Origin: Bradyrhizobium sp.
Lineage (GTDB): Bacteria > Pseudomonadota > Alphaproteobacteria > Rhizobiales > Xanthobacteraceae
Assembly: GCF_004799405.1 (NCBI RefSeq)
Contig: NZ_SSMW01000117.1
Location: 1-43,266 of the forward strand
Direction of reading: 5' to 3'
DNA: 43,266 bases
Below, piece by piece: positions 8,206-15,275 of the stretch. The number at the start of each line of letters is the position of its first letter. Positions within the stretch are counted from its first letter, which is position 1. The notes below the pieces were generated by a model. The model was not told the DNA's origin. It searched no databases and worked only from the letters and a program-made list of their open reading frames with translations. The translations under genes were made by a program, and so were the position numbers.

Positions 8206-10356
8206 ATGGGCAACGTCATCAGACGAGACGCTGTCGCGATCGCTCTCGCAGCCTTGGCGTGTGGCCTCCTTGCCACCCTTCCCCCGTTCAACCTCGTCCA
8301 TGGCTGGTCAATCGACGTTCTGACCGCGTTGCGCTGGGAAGTGTTCGGTGTGCGCCGCGATCCCGCCTCGACGCCGGTCGCGGTGATCGCGATCGACGAG
8401 GAGACCTACGAAACGCCGCCCTTCAAGGGATCGCCAACCAACACCTGGACCACGGAAGTTGGCCGGGTTCTGAATGCGGTGATCGACGGCGGAGCCAAGG
8501 TCGTGGGCTTCGATATCGTGTTTCCGACCTCGATCGAGCAATCCGAAATGCCGTTTGGCGATGATTTGCTGGGAGCGCGAATGCACGGCTTCGACCGGCC
8601 CTTTCTGCGATCTCTGGCGACGGGCGCTGTCGCCGGCAAGGTGGTACTGGGCGAGGTTCTCGGCAGCAGCCAGCCTTCGCCCGGTCAGCGGATCGCGGTC
8701 GGTCAGCAGAAGAATATACGGGCGCTCAATACCTATCTGGACCCGGACGAAGTCGTGCGGCGAATGCCGCTGATGTTCGGGGACGACGGAAAGAAAGTGC
8801 CGTCGATGGCGCTCGAACTGGCGTCGCGTGCACTCAACGTCCAACCGGTGCTGGACGAAAATGGACGCGTAACCCTCGCCGGATATCCTATTCCAAGCGC
8901 GGTACCAAATACCATGACTCTGAATTTCGAGGGCGGCGCCAACGACGTTCAGACGTTCTCGTTCGCCGATCTGCACGCCTGCGTCGAGCGCAAAGATACC
9001 GATTTTTTCCATCGCGAGTTCTCCGGCAAGATCGTCATCTTCGGTACTCTTCTCGATTCGGAAGATCGAAGAACCACATCCAAGCGCCTGGCGACCGGGC
9101 TCGACGGATCGCGAGCACCGCGCTGCGCGCTGCCGCTGCCGCCGGTGGTCGCCGGGAAATTCAAGCGCAGTACGATTGCCGGCGTTTATATTCATGCAAC
9201 CGCCGTCCACAATCTGATGGCCCGGGACGCGATTGTCGAACCAGGCCGTCTCCCGGTGGCGATCATCGCCATCGCTTTTGCCGCGCTGGCCGCGCTCGCG
9301 GCCCGCATGCTGGCGCCAGGCGCCGCCGTCGTTGCCTATCTGGGCATGGTCGCGGTCTGGACCTGCTGCGCAACGCTTGCCTTTTCGCGGTCGCTGGCAT
9401 TGCCGCTCAGCGAACCCTTTGTCGCCGGGCTGGCTTCGATGGCCGTGATCGTTGCCTACCGTCTGATGGTCACCGATCGAGGGGAGCGACTGCTGCGCAG
9501 GAGCTTTGCGCTTTATCTCGCGCCCCTGGTGATCGACAAGATGCTGGCATCCAAAAAGCTGCCGGAGCTGGGCGGCGAAACCCGCGACGTCACCGTGTTC
9601 TTTTCGGACCTGGCGGGCTTTTCCTCGATCTCCGAGAAAATGACGCCGGCGGAACTGGTGACGTTCATGAACGAATATCTTTCCGCCATGACCGACATCA
9701 TCGAAAGCCAAGGCGGTTATATCGACAAATATATCGGCGACTCGATCGTGGCGGTGTTCGGCGCGCCGGCCGACGACAGCGACCACGCAAGCAACGCGGC
9801 GCGTGCCGCACTCGGTTGTCGTGCGCGTCTCGACGAACTCAACCGGGACTCCGTGGCTTTTCAGGGCCACAAGGTCGCGCACCGGATGGGCCTCAACTCC
9901 GGCACGGCATTGGTCGGCAACATCGGATCGCGGCGCCGCTTCAACTATTCGGTGATGAGCGACGCGGTGAACGTCGCGTCCCGCCTTGAAGGCGCCAACA
10001 AGTTCTACGGCACCACGATCGCCGCCTCGGAAACGACGGTCGCGCTTACCGGCACGAGCTTCACATGGCGGGAACTCGACGCCATCCGGGTCCAGGGACG
10101 CTCTACCCCGGTCAAGATCTATGAACTGATGGCCGAAGCAGGACTCGGGACACCGCAGCAGGTCGCTTCCGCAGCGACCTATGCCGAGGGTCTTGCGCAT
10201 TGGCGAAACCGCGAATTCGACCGCGCCGCAAAATGCTTCGAGCGTGCCGCCGACGTCGACCGGCCATCGGCACTATTTCTCAGCCGCGCGAACGCCTTTG
10301 CGGGCCACCCGCCGGGCCCGGATTGGGAACCGGTCAATACGCTGGATGCTAAATAG
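8206..10356 (+). CDS. CHASE2-domain class III adenylate/guanylate cyclase
   Basis: The 716-residue membrane protein has an N-terminal transmembrane helix (residues about 10-30) and a CHASE2 extracytoplasmic sensor (about 35-350; WSIDVLTALRWEVFG and VAVIAIDEETYE are characteristic). Three hydrophobic segments follow (about 350-425), then a cytoplasmic class III cyclase domain (about 460-640). The cyclase shows the first metal-binding Asp in VFFSDLAGFSSI, the second in KYIGDSIVAVFGAP, and the NSGTALVGNIGS and DAVNVASRLEG motifs. It should make cAMP or cGMP from the triphosphate in response to a periplasmic cue. The probable partner is the FecR-like protein 26 bases upstream. Whether it prefers ATP or GTP cannot be settled by eye. 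A short TPR-like tail follows the catalytic domain. Confidence 0.93.
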   Translation: MGNVIRRDAVAIALAALACGLLATLPPFNLVHGWSIDVLTALRWEVFGVRRDPASTPVAVIAIDEETYETPPFKGSPTNTWTTEVGRVLNAVIDGGAKVVGFDIVFPTSIEQSEMPFGDDLLGARMHGFDRPFLRSLATGAVAGKVVLGEVLGSSQPSPGQRIAVGQQKNIRALNTYLDPDEVVRRMPLMFGDDGKKVPSMALELASRALNVQPVLDENGRVTLAGYPIPSAVPNTMTLNFEGGANDVQTFSFADLHACVERKDTDFFHREFSGKIVIFGTLLDSEDRRTTSKRLATGLDGSRAPRCALPLPPVVAGKFKRSTIAGVYIHATAVHNLMARDAIVEPGRLPVAIIAIAFAALAALAARMLAPGAAVVAYLGMVAVWTCCATLAFSRSLALPLSEPFVAGLASMAVIVAYRLMVTDRGERLLRRSFALYLAPLVIDKMLASKKLPELGGETRDVTVFFSDLAGFSSISEKMTPAELVTFMNEYLSAMTDIIESQGGYIDKYIGDSIVAVFGAPADDSDHASNAARAALGCRARLDELNRDSVAFQGHKVAHRMGLNSGTALVGNIGSRRRFNYSVMSDAVNVASRLEGANKFYGTTIAASETTVALTGTSFTWRELDAIRVQGRSTPVKIYELMAEAGLGTPQQVASAATYAEGLAHWRNREFDRAAKCFERAADVDRPSALFLSRANAFAGHPPGPDWEPVNTLDAK

Positions 10357-10463
10357 GCGTCGGACCGATCGGTGGAAACAGCAAGCGGTTCATCTGCTTT
10401 CGCTGGGATCGACGCACGTCTTGCGGCATACCGGGGTCGGATATTCTCACGCTCAGGTGCATC

Positions 10464-11303
10464 ATGACCCCTTCCCGCGACATCTCAGGTCTGCTCGAGA
10501 TCATGGCGGCGTTGCGAACGCCCGGCAGCGGGTGCCCGTGGGACCTCGAACAGAACTTTGCCAGCATCGCCCCCTATACCATCGAGGAAGCCTATGAAAT
10601 CGCCGACGCCATCGCGCGCGGTGATCTGGACGATCTCTGCGACGAACTGGGCGATCTCCTGCTCCAGGTGGTGTTTCATGCCCGCATGGCGGAGGAACAG
10701 AATGCGTTCGCATTCGGCGATGTGGTCGAGGCCATCACCACCAAGATGATCCGGCGGCATCCGCACGTCTTTGCCGACAAGGATGGACGGTTGACCCCCT
10801 CGCACGTCAAGAGCGCGTGGGATCGCATCAAGGCCGAGGAGAAAGCCGAACGCGCGGCGCGGCAACCTCGGCAAGAACCGGCGCCCAAATCATTGTTGTC
10901 CGGCGTCAAGGCAGGACAACCTGCATTGACGCGCGCGATGGAATTGCAACGCAAGGCTTCCAGCGTCGGCTTCGACTGGAACGATCCGCGCGCGGTGCTG
11001 CACAAGATTCGTGAAGAAGCCGACGAGATCGAGGCAGCGCTCGATCGCAACGACGCCGACGAACTCGCCGAAGAAACCGGCGATCTGCTGTTTGCGCTGG
11101 TCAATCTGGCGCGTCATGTCGGCGCCGATCCTGACTCGGCGCTGCGCCGAACCAACACCAAGTTCGAACGCCGATTCGGCTACATTGAACGCGCCTTGGC
11201 GGCGCAAGGACGCACACTGCAGGACGCTTCGCTGGCCGAGATGGACGCGCTATGGAACCAGGCCAAGGGTAAAGAAGGGCTCGCCGCACCAACGGCAAAA
11301 TAG
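10464..11303 (+). CDS. mazG: nucleoside triphosphate pyrophosphohydrolase MazG
   Basis: The 279-residue protein begins LLEIMAALRTPGSGCPWDLEQNF, the hallmark start of MazG. It contains two MazG repeats: the N-terminal EEAYEIADAI...DELGDLLLQVVFHA motif (about residues 38-75) and a second EEADEIEAAL...EETGDLLFALVNLAR (about 190-220). The acidic residues of these helices bind Mg2+. MazG hydrolyses (d)NTPs to the monophosphate and pyrophosphate, and in E. coli it also lowers (p)ppGpp. Length is close to E. coli MazG (263). It stands alone between the cyclase gene and the modification cluster, and nothing links it to either. Confidence 0.95.
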   Translation: MTPSRDISGLLEIMAALRTPGSGCPWDLEQNFASIAPYTIEEAYEIADAIARGDLDDLCDELGDLLLQVVFHARMAEEQNAFAFGDVVEAITTKMIRRHPHVFADKDGRLTPSHVKSAWDRIKAEEKAERAARQPRQEPAPKSLLSGVKAGQPALTRAMELQRKASSVGFDWNDPRAVLHKIREEADEIEAALDRNDADELAEETGDLLFALVNLARHVGADPDSALRRTNTKFERRFGYIERALAAQGRTLQDASLAEMDALWNQAKGKEGLAAPTAK

Positions 11304-11464
11304 ATGCGCGGCGATCGCAGCGGACGGCAACGATACCGCTGCATTTATGCAACACAGATGAAGAAAAACAAAATCGTTGCAGTGACACTCCTACGCATCG
11401 CTTGACCGACTGGATGTAATGACCGTCTCTTGGTCGATGTTTCCCTAGTCGACCGGGGCTGAAA

Positions 11465-13354
11465 TTGTTCAAACGGATCATCAGTTTCTTGGCTGCGCTG
11501 TTCGTTTCCGCGCCAGCCGATGCCAAACAAAGCCTCGACAATCCCATTGATGTCACGGACATCGAAGCCAGAATCGGACGGGCGCAGGAAATTATCGAGA
11601 AACTCGATCGGCAGATCGACTACGGCGGCGTAACCCGGGACAAGACCGACTCAAACAAGATGGCCTGGTCCAATTGGAGAAACTTCTCCAATTTTCGCAA
11701 CTTCCAGAATTTCCGGAACTTCCAGAATTTTCGTAACTTCCAGAATTTCCACAACTTCGCCAACGCGCCGCACTATCAGGCGCCGCCTGTCCAGCATCAG
11801 CAGCCCAGCGTTCAGGCGCCGCAGTATCATCCAGCGCCGCCGCAACCGGCGATAACGCATCAGGCGCCGCCGCTGCCGCCCTCGGGAACGCATCAGGCAC
11901 CTGTTCTGCCGGGCGTTCAACATCCGCAGCCTGGACTGCCACCGACGGTAACGCATCAATCGCCCCCTGTACCCGGGACGCAGCACTTGCCACCGGGGCT
12001 GCCGCCGACGGCTACGCATCAGCCACCTGCTCTACCCGGCGTCCAGCATCCGCAGCCTGGGCTTCCACTGGCGACACATCAGCCGCCGAATATCCCTGGA
12101 CATCCAATACCGGGCCTTCCGCCTTCCATCGGCCTCCGGCCTCGCCCCGGCCTGCCGGGATCGCAGTTCGCCCGGTTGCACCACCACCCCTACTTCGGTC
12201 GGCTGCCGTATTCCGGCGCAATCTATCCGGGCTATTATTATTCTTCGGTGGACTTCGATCTCGAACTGGCGCTCGTACCGCTTGATCCCGATGCGCCGCC
12301 GGATGATCTGCCTCCCGACGCCGGCATGATGCAGGCGTTGCCCCCTGACGACGACGCTCCGCCGCCAGGACCGGTTGTTGGTGGAGACAATCCGCAAGTC
12401 ATGGCCGCCCGGCCGGATCAAACCTTGCCACCGGTCAACGATCTGGATACGGCGCCCTCCAATCCAAACCCGGCCCAACCGCCCGCGCAAGCTACCCCTG
12501 ACACTCCCGCGGAGACTGCGACACCGCCGGCTACCGATCCCGCACTGGCTTCGACCCCGCCGACCACGGCACCGCCAACGCCGGACCAGGCGCGGATCGC
12601 CGCTGCGCTCGAACGCGCGGTGGCGGCCTACCAGGCCCGCAATTACGACGACGCCATTGCCGGATTCAGTGAAGTCATCGGCGCAGACCCGAGCTCCGCG
12701 CTTGCCTTCGCCGGCCGCGCCAATTCCAACTACGCGAAGAAAAACTACAATTCCGCCGTGACCGATTACGACACGGCGCTGACGCTGGATCCCAGCGCTA
12801 TCATGCTTTATCAAAACCGCGGCGTTGCAAAACAGAAAGCCGGCGATCTCGATGGGGCGATCGCAGACTTCGACAAGGTGCTGGCCGATAGTCCGCTTGC
12901 GGTGCCGACCCTGCTGGCCCGAGGCTCCGCATTCGCTGCCAAAGGAAATCGCGAGCGCGCTCTGGCCGACTTCTCGGCCGCGCTTTCAGCCGCCCCGAAA
13001 AATCCAGCCGCCCACGAGGCCAGGGCCGAATTTCTTCTGCATGGTGGCGATACCGATGGGGCGATGGCGGATTTCAACCAGGCGGTGGCGCTGTCGCCAA
13101 AATATGCCACTGCCTATCGCGGCCGCGCCCTCGCCGCGCTGGCAAAACACGACCTTGACCCCGCGCTCGCCGACGCCGAACGATCGCTGCAGCTGCGCGC
13201 GTCCGACGCTGCCAACCTCGCCACGCGCGGGCGAATCCTCGAAGCGCTCAACCGAAAAGACGCCGCGATTGCGGACTTTCGGTCGGCTCTCGCCATCGAC
13301 AAGGGCAATGTTGACGCCAGCGACGGCCTAAAGCGCCTGAGCGATGCGCATTGA
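11465..13354 (+). CDS. exported [W/F]-X-N repeat / Pro-His repeat / TPR protein, candidate radical-SAM substrate
   Basis: This 629-residue protein starts at TTG 11465; the next in-frame Met (residue 66) would remove the signal. Domains in order: Sec signal FKRIISFLAALFVSAPADA (2-20); a helical segment IEARIGRAQEIIEKLDRQI (about 31-50); eleven contiguous tripeptides W/F-X-N from W68 to N100; a Pro/His/Gln-rich region with imperfect 20-21-residue repeats starting THQ (131-220); an acidic Pro-rich linker; and about seven TPRs from about residue 380 to the end. Seen: the aromatic-X-Asn register is perfect, and no Gly is needed. Known: GrrM-type and related radical SAM enzymes crosslink aromatic-X-X motifs in precursors with a helical leader. 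Inferred: this is the substrate of the radical SAM enzyme at 15272-16423, and the helix is its leader. I have not seen this domain arrangement described. Confidence 0.85.
   Translation: MFKRIISFLAALFVSAPADAKQSLDNPIDVTDIEARIGRAQEIIEKLDRQIDYGGVTRDKTDSNKMAWSNWRNFSNFRNFQNFRNFQNFRNFQNFHNFANAPHYQAPPVQHQQPSVQAPQYHPAPPQPAITHQAPPLPPSGTHQAPVLPGVQHPQPGLPPTVTHQSPPVPGTQHLPPGLPPTATHQPPALPGVQHPQPGLPLATHQPPNIPGHPIPGLPPSIGLRPRPGLPGSQFARLHHHPYFGRLPYSGAIYPGYYYSSVDFDLELALVPLDPDAPPDDLPPDAGMMQALPPDDDAPPPGPVVGGDNPQVMAARPDQTLPPVNDLDTAPSNPNPAQPPAQATPDTPAETATPPATDPALASTPPTTAPPTPDQARIAAALERAVAAYQARNYDDAIAGFSEVIGADPSSALAFAGRANSNYAKKNYNSAVTDYDTALTLDPSAIMLYQNRGVAKQKAGDLDGAIADFDKVLADSPLAVPTLLARGSAFAAKGNRERALADFSAALSAAPKNPAAHEARAEFLLHGGDTDGAMADFNQAVALSPKYATAYRGRALAALAKHDLDPALADAERSLQLRASDAANLATRGRILEALNRKDAAIADFRSALAIDKGNVDASDGLKRLSDAH
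11666..11764 (+). repeat. in-frame array of eleven [W/F]-X-N codon triplets
   Basis: Residues 68-100 of the TPR protein read W-S-N, W-R-N, F-S-N, F-R-N, F-Q-N, F-R-N, F-Q-N, F-R-N, F-Q-N, F-H-N, F-A-N. The DNA has a 9-base period (and partly 18, alternating R and Q), but codons vary (TTC/TTT, AAC/AAT, CGC/CGG/CGT). The protein pattern is therefore kept by selection rather than by very recent DNA duplication. Every aromatic is followed at +2 by Asn, the arrangement accepted by three-residue-cyclophane-forming enzymes. Confidence 0.9.
11855..12124 (+). repeat. imperfect Pro/His/Gln-rich protein repeat (THQ...PG.QH...PGLPP)
   Basis: THQ occurs at residues 131, 142, 163, 184 and 204 of the TPR protein, giving periods of 11, 21, 21 and 20 residues. 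The fuller unit reads about THQ-x-PP-x-PG-x-QH-x-x-PGLPP-T. It looks like an extended, proline-rich spacer between the aromatic-X-Asn array and the TPR domain. Repeats at DNA level are visible (acgcatca recurring). It is not a CRISPR array, because the units are coding and continuous. Confidence 0.8.
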
Positions 13355-14423
13355 CCGGCTTTCAAGCGTAGGGCGCAGAATACCCATGGCACCTGATTGT
13401 TCGATATCCCCTGCTTCCGACCGGAATGAAGCGCGCCGGCGCCTTGCGGCTCGTCTGCGGGCGATTGGCTGGCAGCTGTTCGCCGTCGGCTGCCTGTTTC
13501 ATTTGTCGATCGGCCAGTGCGCAGCGGCCAGCCAACGCGACTGGGACAGCTGCACCAGCCAGGACCGCGACAAAAACATCGCGGCCTGCACACGCATTAT
13601 CGAAGACGCCGGCACCTCGCTTAGCGATCGGTTCGACGCTTATCTTTGGCGTGGCGGCGACTACGTCGCGCAAAACTCGTTTGATTCCGCGGTGATCGAT
13701 TACAGCAACGCGATCAAGCTCAATCCGCGGAATATCACCGCTTTGGGCGGGAGGGCCATTGCCAATTTTCGAAAGGGCGATCGCGACCAGGCGATCATCG
13801 ACTACAGCCTCGCCAGGCGGCTGGATCCGGGCCAGCTCGACACCATGACCGCAAACAGCGATGATTTGAAGCAAATCGCAGCTCTCGCCGCCAGATCGCC
13901 GCCTCCAGAATCCCAACTGGATGGGATTTACGATAGTCTGGTGCCAAAAGTTCTGACCTGCGGACCGGGTACACGACTGGAAGGCTCCGTCTGTGTCGCT
14001 ATCCCCGTCACCTGTCCCACCGGTCAACGGCTCTCGGGAGGCAGTTGCGCGCCAATTACCTGCGGCTCTGGCGAAACGCTAGTCGGAAACGAATGCACCT
14101 CCAATTCTAAATACATTGCGCTGGCGATCGGACAGACCGACCATCTGGCCTATGGATCATCCTGGAACCAGGAGACGATGGAGATCGCCACCGATGATGC
14201 TTTGTTACGGTGCCGAAATCAGTTGCCGCGCGGCAAATGCAAGATCGTCCTCTCGGGGGCCGACGCCTGCATCGGGATTTACTGGACACCGACGGGAACC
14301 GGATGGGGTGCCGCGAAACGCGACACCAGGGATGAAGCCAAGGAGGCGGCTCTCGCCAATTGCAAGGATGCAAATCCAAAGCGCAAATGTGTCTTCGCCG
14401 GCTCCTGGTGCGTGGTTAAATGA
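13344..14423 (+). CDS. exported TPR / Cys-repeat / DUF4189-like protein
   Basis: The 359-residue product overlaps the preceding stop by 11 bases, so coupling is likely. An alternative ATG at 13386 gives a shorter N-terminus before the hydrophobic LFAVGCLFHLSIG export segment (about residues 48-60 from the first ATG). A short TPR region (about 95-165) resembles those of the preceding protein. Three tandem Cys units with the pattern C-x2-G-x2-L-x-G-x2-C follow (about 206-251). The C-terminal about 105 residues have the DUF4189-like pattern of Trp/Gly and paired Cys (GTGWGAAKRDTRDEAKEAAL...C). Six or more disulfides suggest a periplasmic or surface protein. It lies between the candidate substrate and the two modifying enzymes, so it may be a partner or second substrate. 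No function is known to me. Confidence 0.78.
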   Translation: MRIDRLSSVGRRIPMAPDCSISPASDRNEARRRLAARLRAIGWQLFAVGCLFHLSIGQCAAASQRDWDSCTSQDRDKNIAACTRIIEDAGTSLSDRFDAYLWRGGDYVAQNSFDSAVIDYSNAIKLNPRNITALGGRAIANFRKGDRDQAIIDYSLARRLDPGQLDTMTANSDDLKQIAALAARSPPPESQLDGIYDSLVPKVLTCGPGTRLEGSVCVAIPVTCPTGQRLSGGSCAPITCGSGETLVGNECTSNSKYIALAIGQTDHLAYGSSWNQETMEIATDDALLRCRNQLPRGKCKIVLSGADACIGIYWTPTGTGWGAAKRDTRDEAKEAALANCKDANPKRKCVFAGSWCVVK

Positions 14424-14486
14424 AACCGTCTCCCGATCTGGCGGGATCCCCGGAATTTGATTCCGCTGCCTGAAGGACCGGATCAA

Positions 14487-15275
14487 ATGCCCAGTACAGG
14501 CCGCCCCGATCAAAAGCCTCGTTTGTATTTGCTTGGCGCGGGCGTCTCGTTTCCCGAACATCTCACGCTGCGGACGCTCGACATTCTCGCAGCATGCAAC
14601 CGCATCTGTAGCAATCTGCCGCAATCGGATCTTGATCTGCTACCCAGCAATCTCCGCAGCAAATGCCGGAGCCTGTGGTCCATCTACCAGGAGAACCGCA
14701 ACCGCACCGAGAACTACATGGACGTTTCGCAAGCCGTCCTTCAGGCCGCGGACACCGAACCGCCGGTCGCCTGGCTGACGCCCGGACATCCCCTGATTTT
14801 CGACAGCGTCTCGCAGAACCTCCTGAAGTCCGGACGGGCACGCGGTTGGAATGTTGAGGTCGAACCCGCGATCTCCTGCGTCGATACCATATTGGCGGAG
14901 GTCGGCTACGATCCGGCCAACGGCCTGTTGATCTACGAGGCTTATGCGCTGGTGATGCAGCGGCTTCCGATCATCCCCTCGTCGGCAACGCTATTGCTGC
15001 AACCTTCGGCCTTCGGCTCGGACCTGACGCATTACCAGTCGCAATGGGCTCCCGACCTGTCGCCGCTTCGCGACTATCTCCTGCGTTACTTCAATTCCGC
15101 TCACCCTTGCGCCTTCGTCCGGTCGCATTCACTGCGGGGCGCGGCGCCGCAGATTTGCTGGAAACCGCTCGGTGAACTCGCATCGGCATCCGCGCAGGAT
15201 ACCGCTGGATCAACCCTGTTTGTACCGTCGGCGCAATCGGCCGGCTCCGCCGGGCAGCAGCAGGGCGCACCATGA
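14487..15275 (+). CDS. tetrapyrrole-methylase-fold SAM methyltransferase, borosin alpha-N-methyltransferase-like
   Basis: The 262-residue product starts at ATG 14487 behind a GAAGGA ribosome site; an upstream TTG at 14457 is less likely. It has the TP-methylase N-terminus RLYLLGAGVS (13-21), PGHPLIFDS (99-107) equivalent to the SAM-binding YGHPG loop, and VEPAISCVDTILAEVGYDP (125-143). The stretch Y67-x5-R73-x3-Y77 matches the spacing I recall for the catalytic Tyr66/Arg72/Tyr76 of OphMA, which N-methylates peptide backbones. No corrin or siroheme genes are nearby. The C-terminal tail is only about 13 residues, so no core peptide is obviously fused. The stop overlaps the radical SAM start by 4 bases. 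Inference: it methylates a peptide or protein encoded in this cluster. Confidence 0.82.
   Translation: MPSTGRPDQKPRLYLLGAGVSFPEHLTLRTLDILAACNRICSNLPQSDLDLLPSNLRSKCRSLWSIYQENRNRTENYMDVSQAVLQAADTEPPVAWLTPGHPLIFDSVSQNLLKSGRARGWNVEVEPAISCVDTILAEVGYDPANGLLIYEAYALVMQRLPIIPSSATLLLQPSAFGSDLTHYQSQWAPDLSPLRDYLLRYFNSAHPCAFVRSHSLRGAAPQICWKPLGELASASAQDTAGSTLFVPSAQSAGSAGQQQGAP

Noticed and set aside
11666..12124. Short regular DNA repeats that might suggest CRISPR
   Set aside because: The units are contiguous, coding and in frame, with no spacers and no cas genes.
12032..12814. Long antisense frame opposite the TPR protein
   Set aside because: It is an Arg/Gly/Val-rich shadow of a high-GC gene whose sense strand has signal peptide and TPRs.
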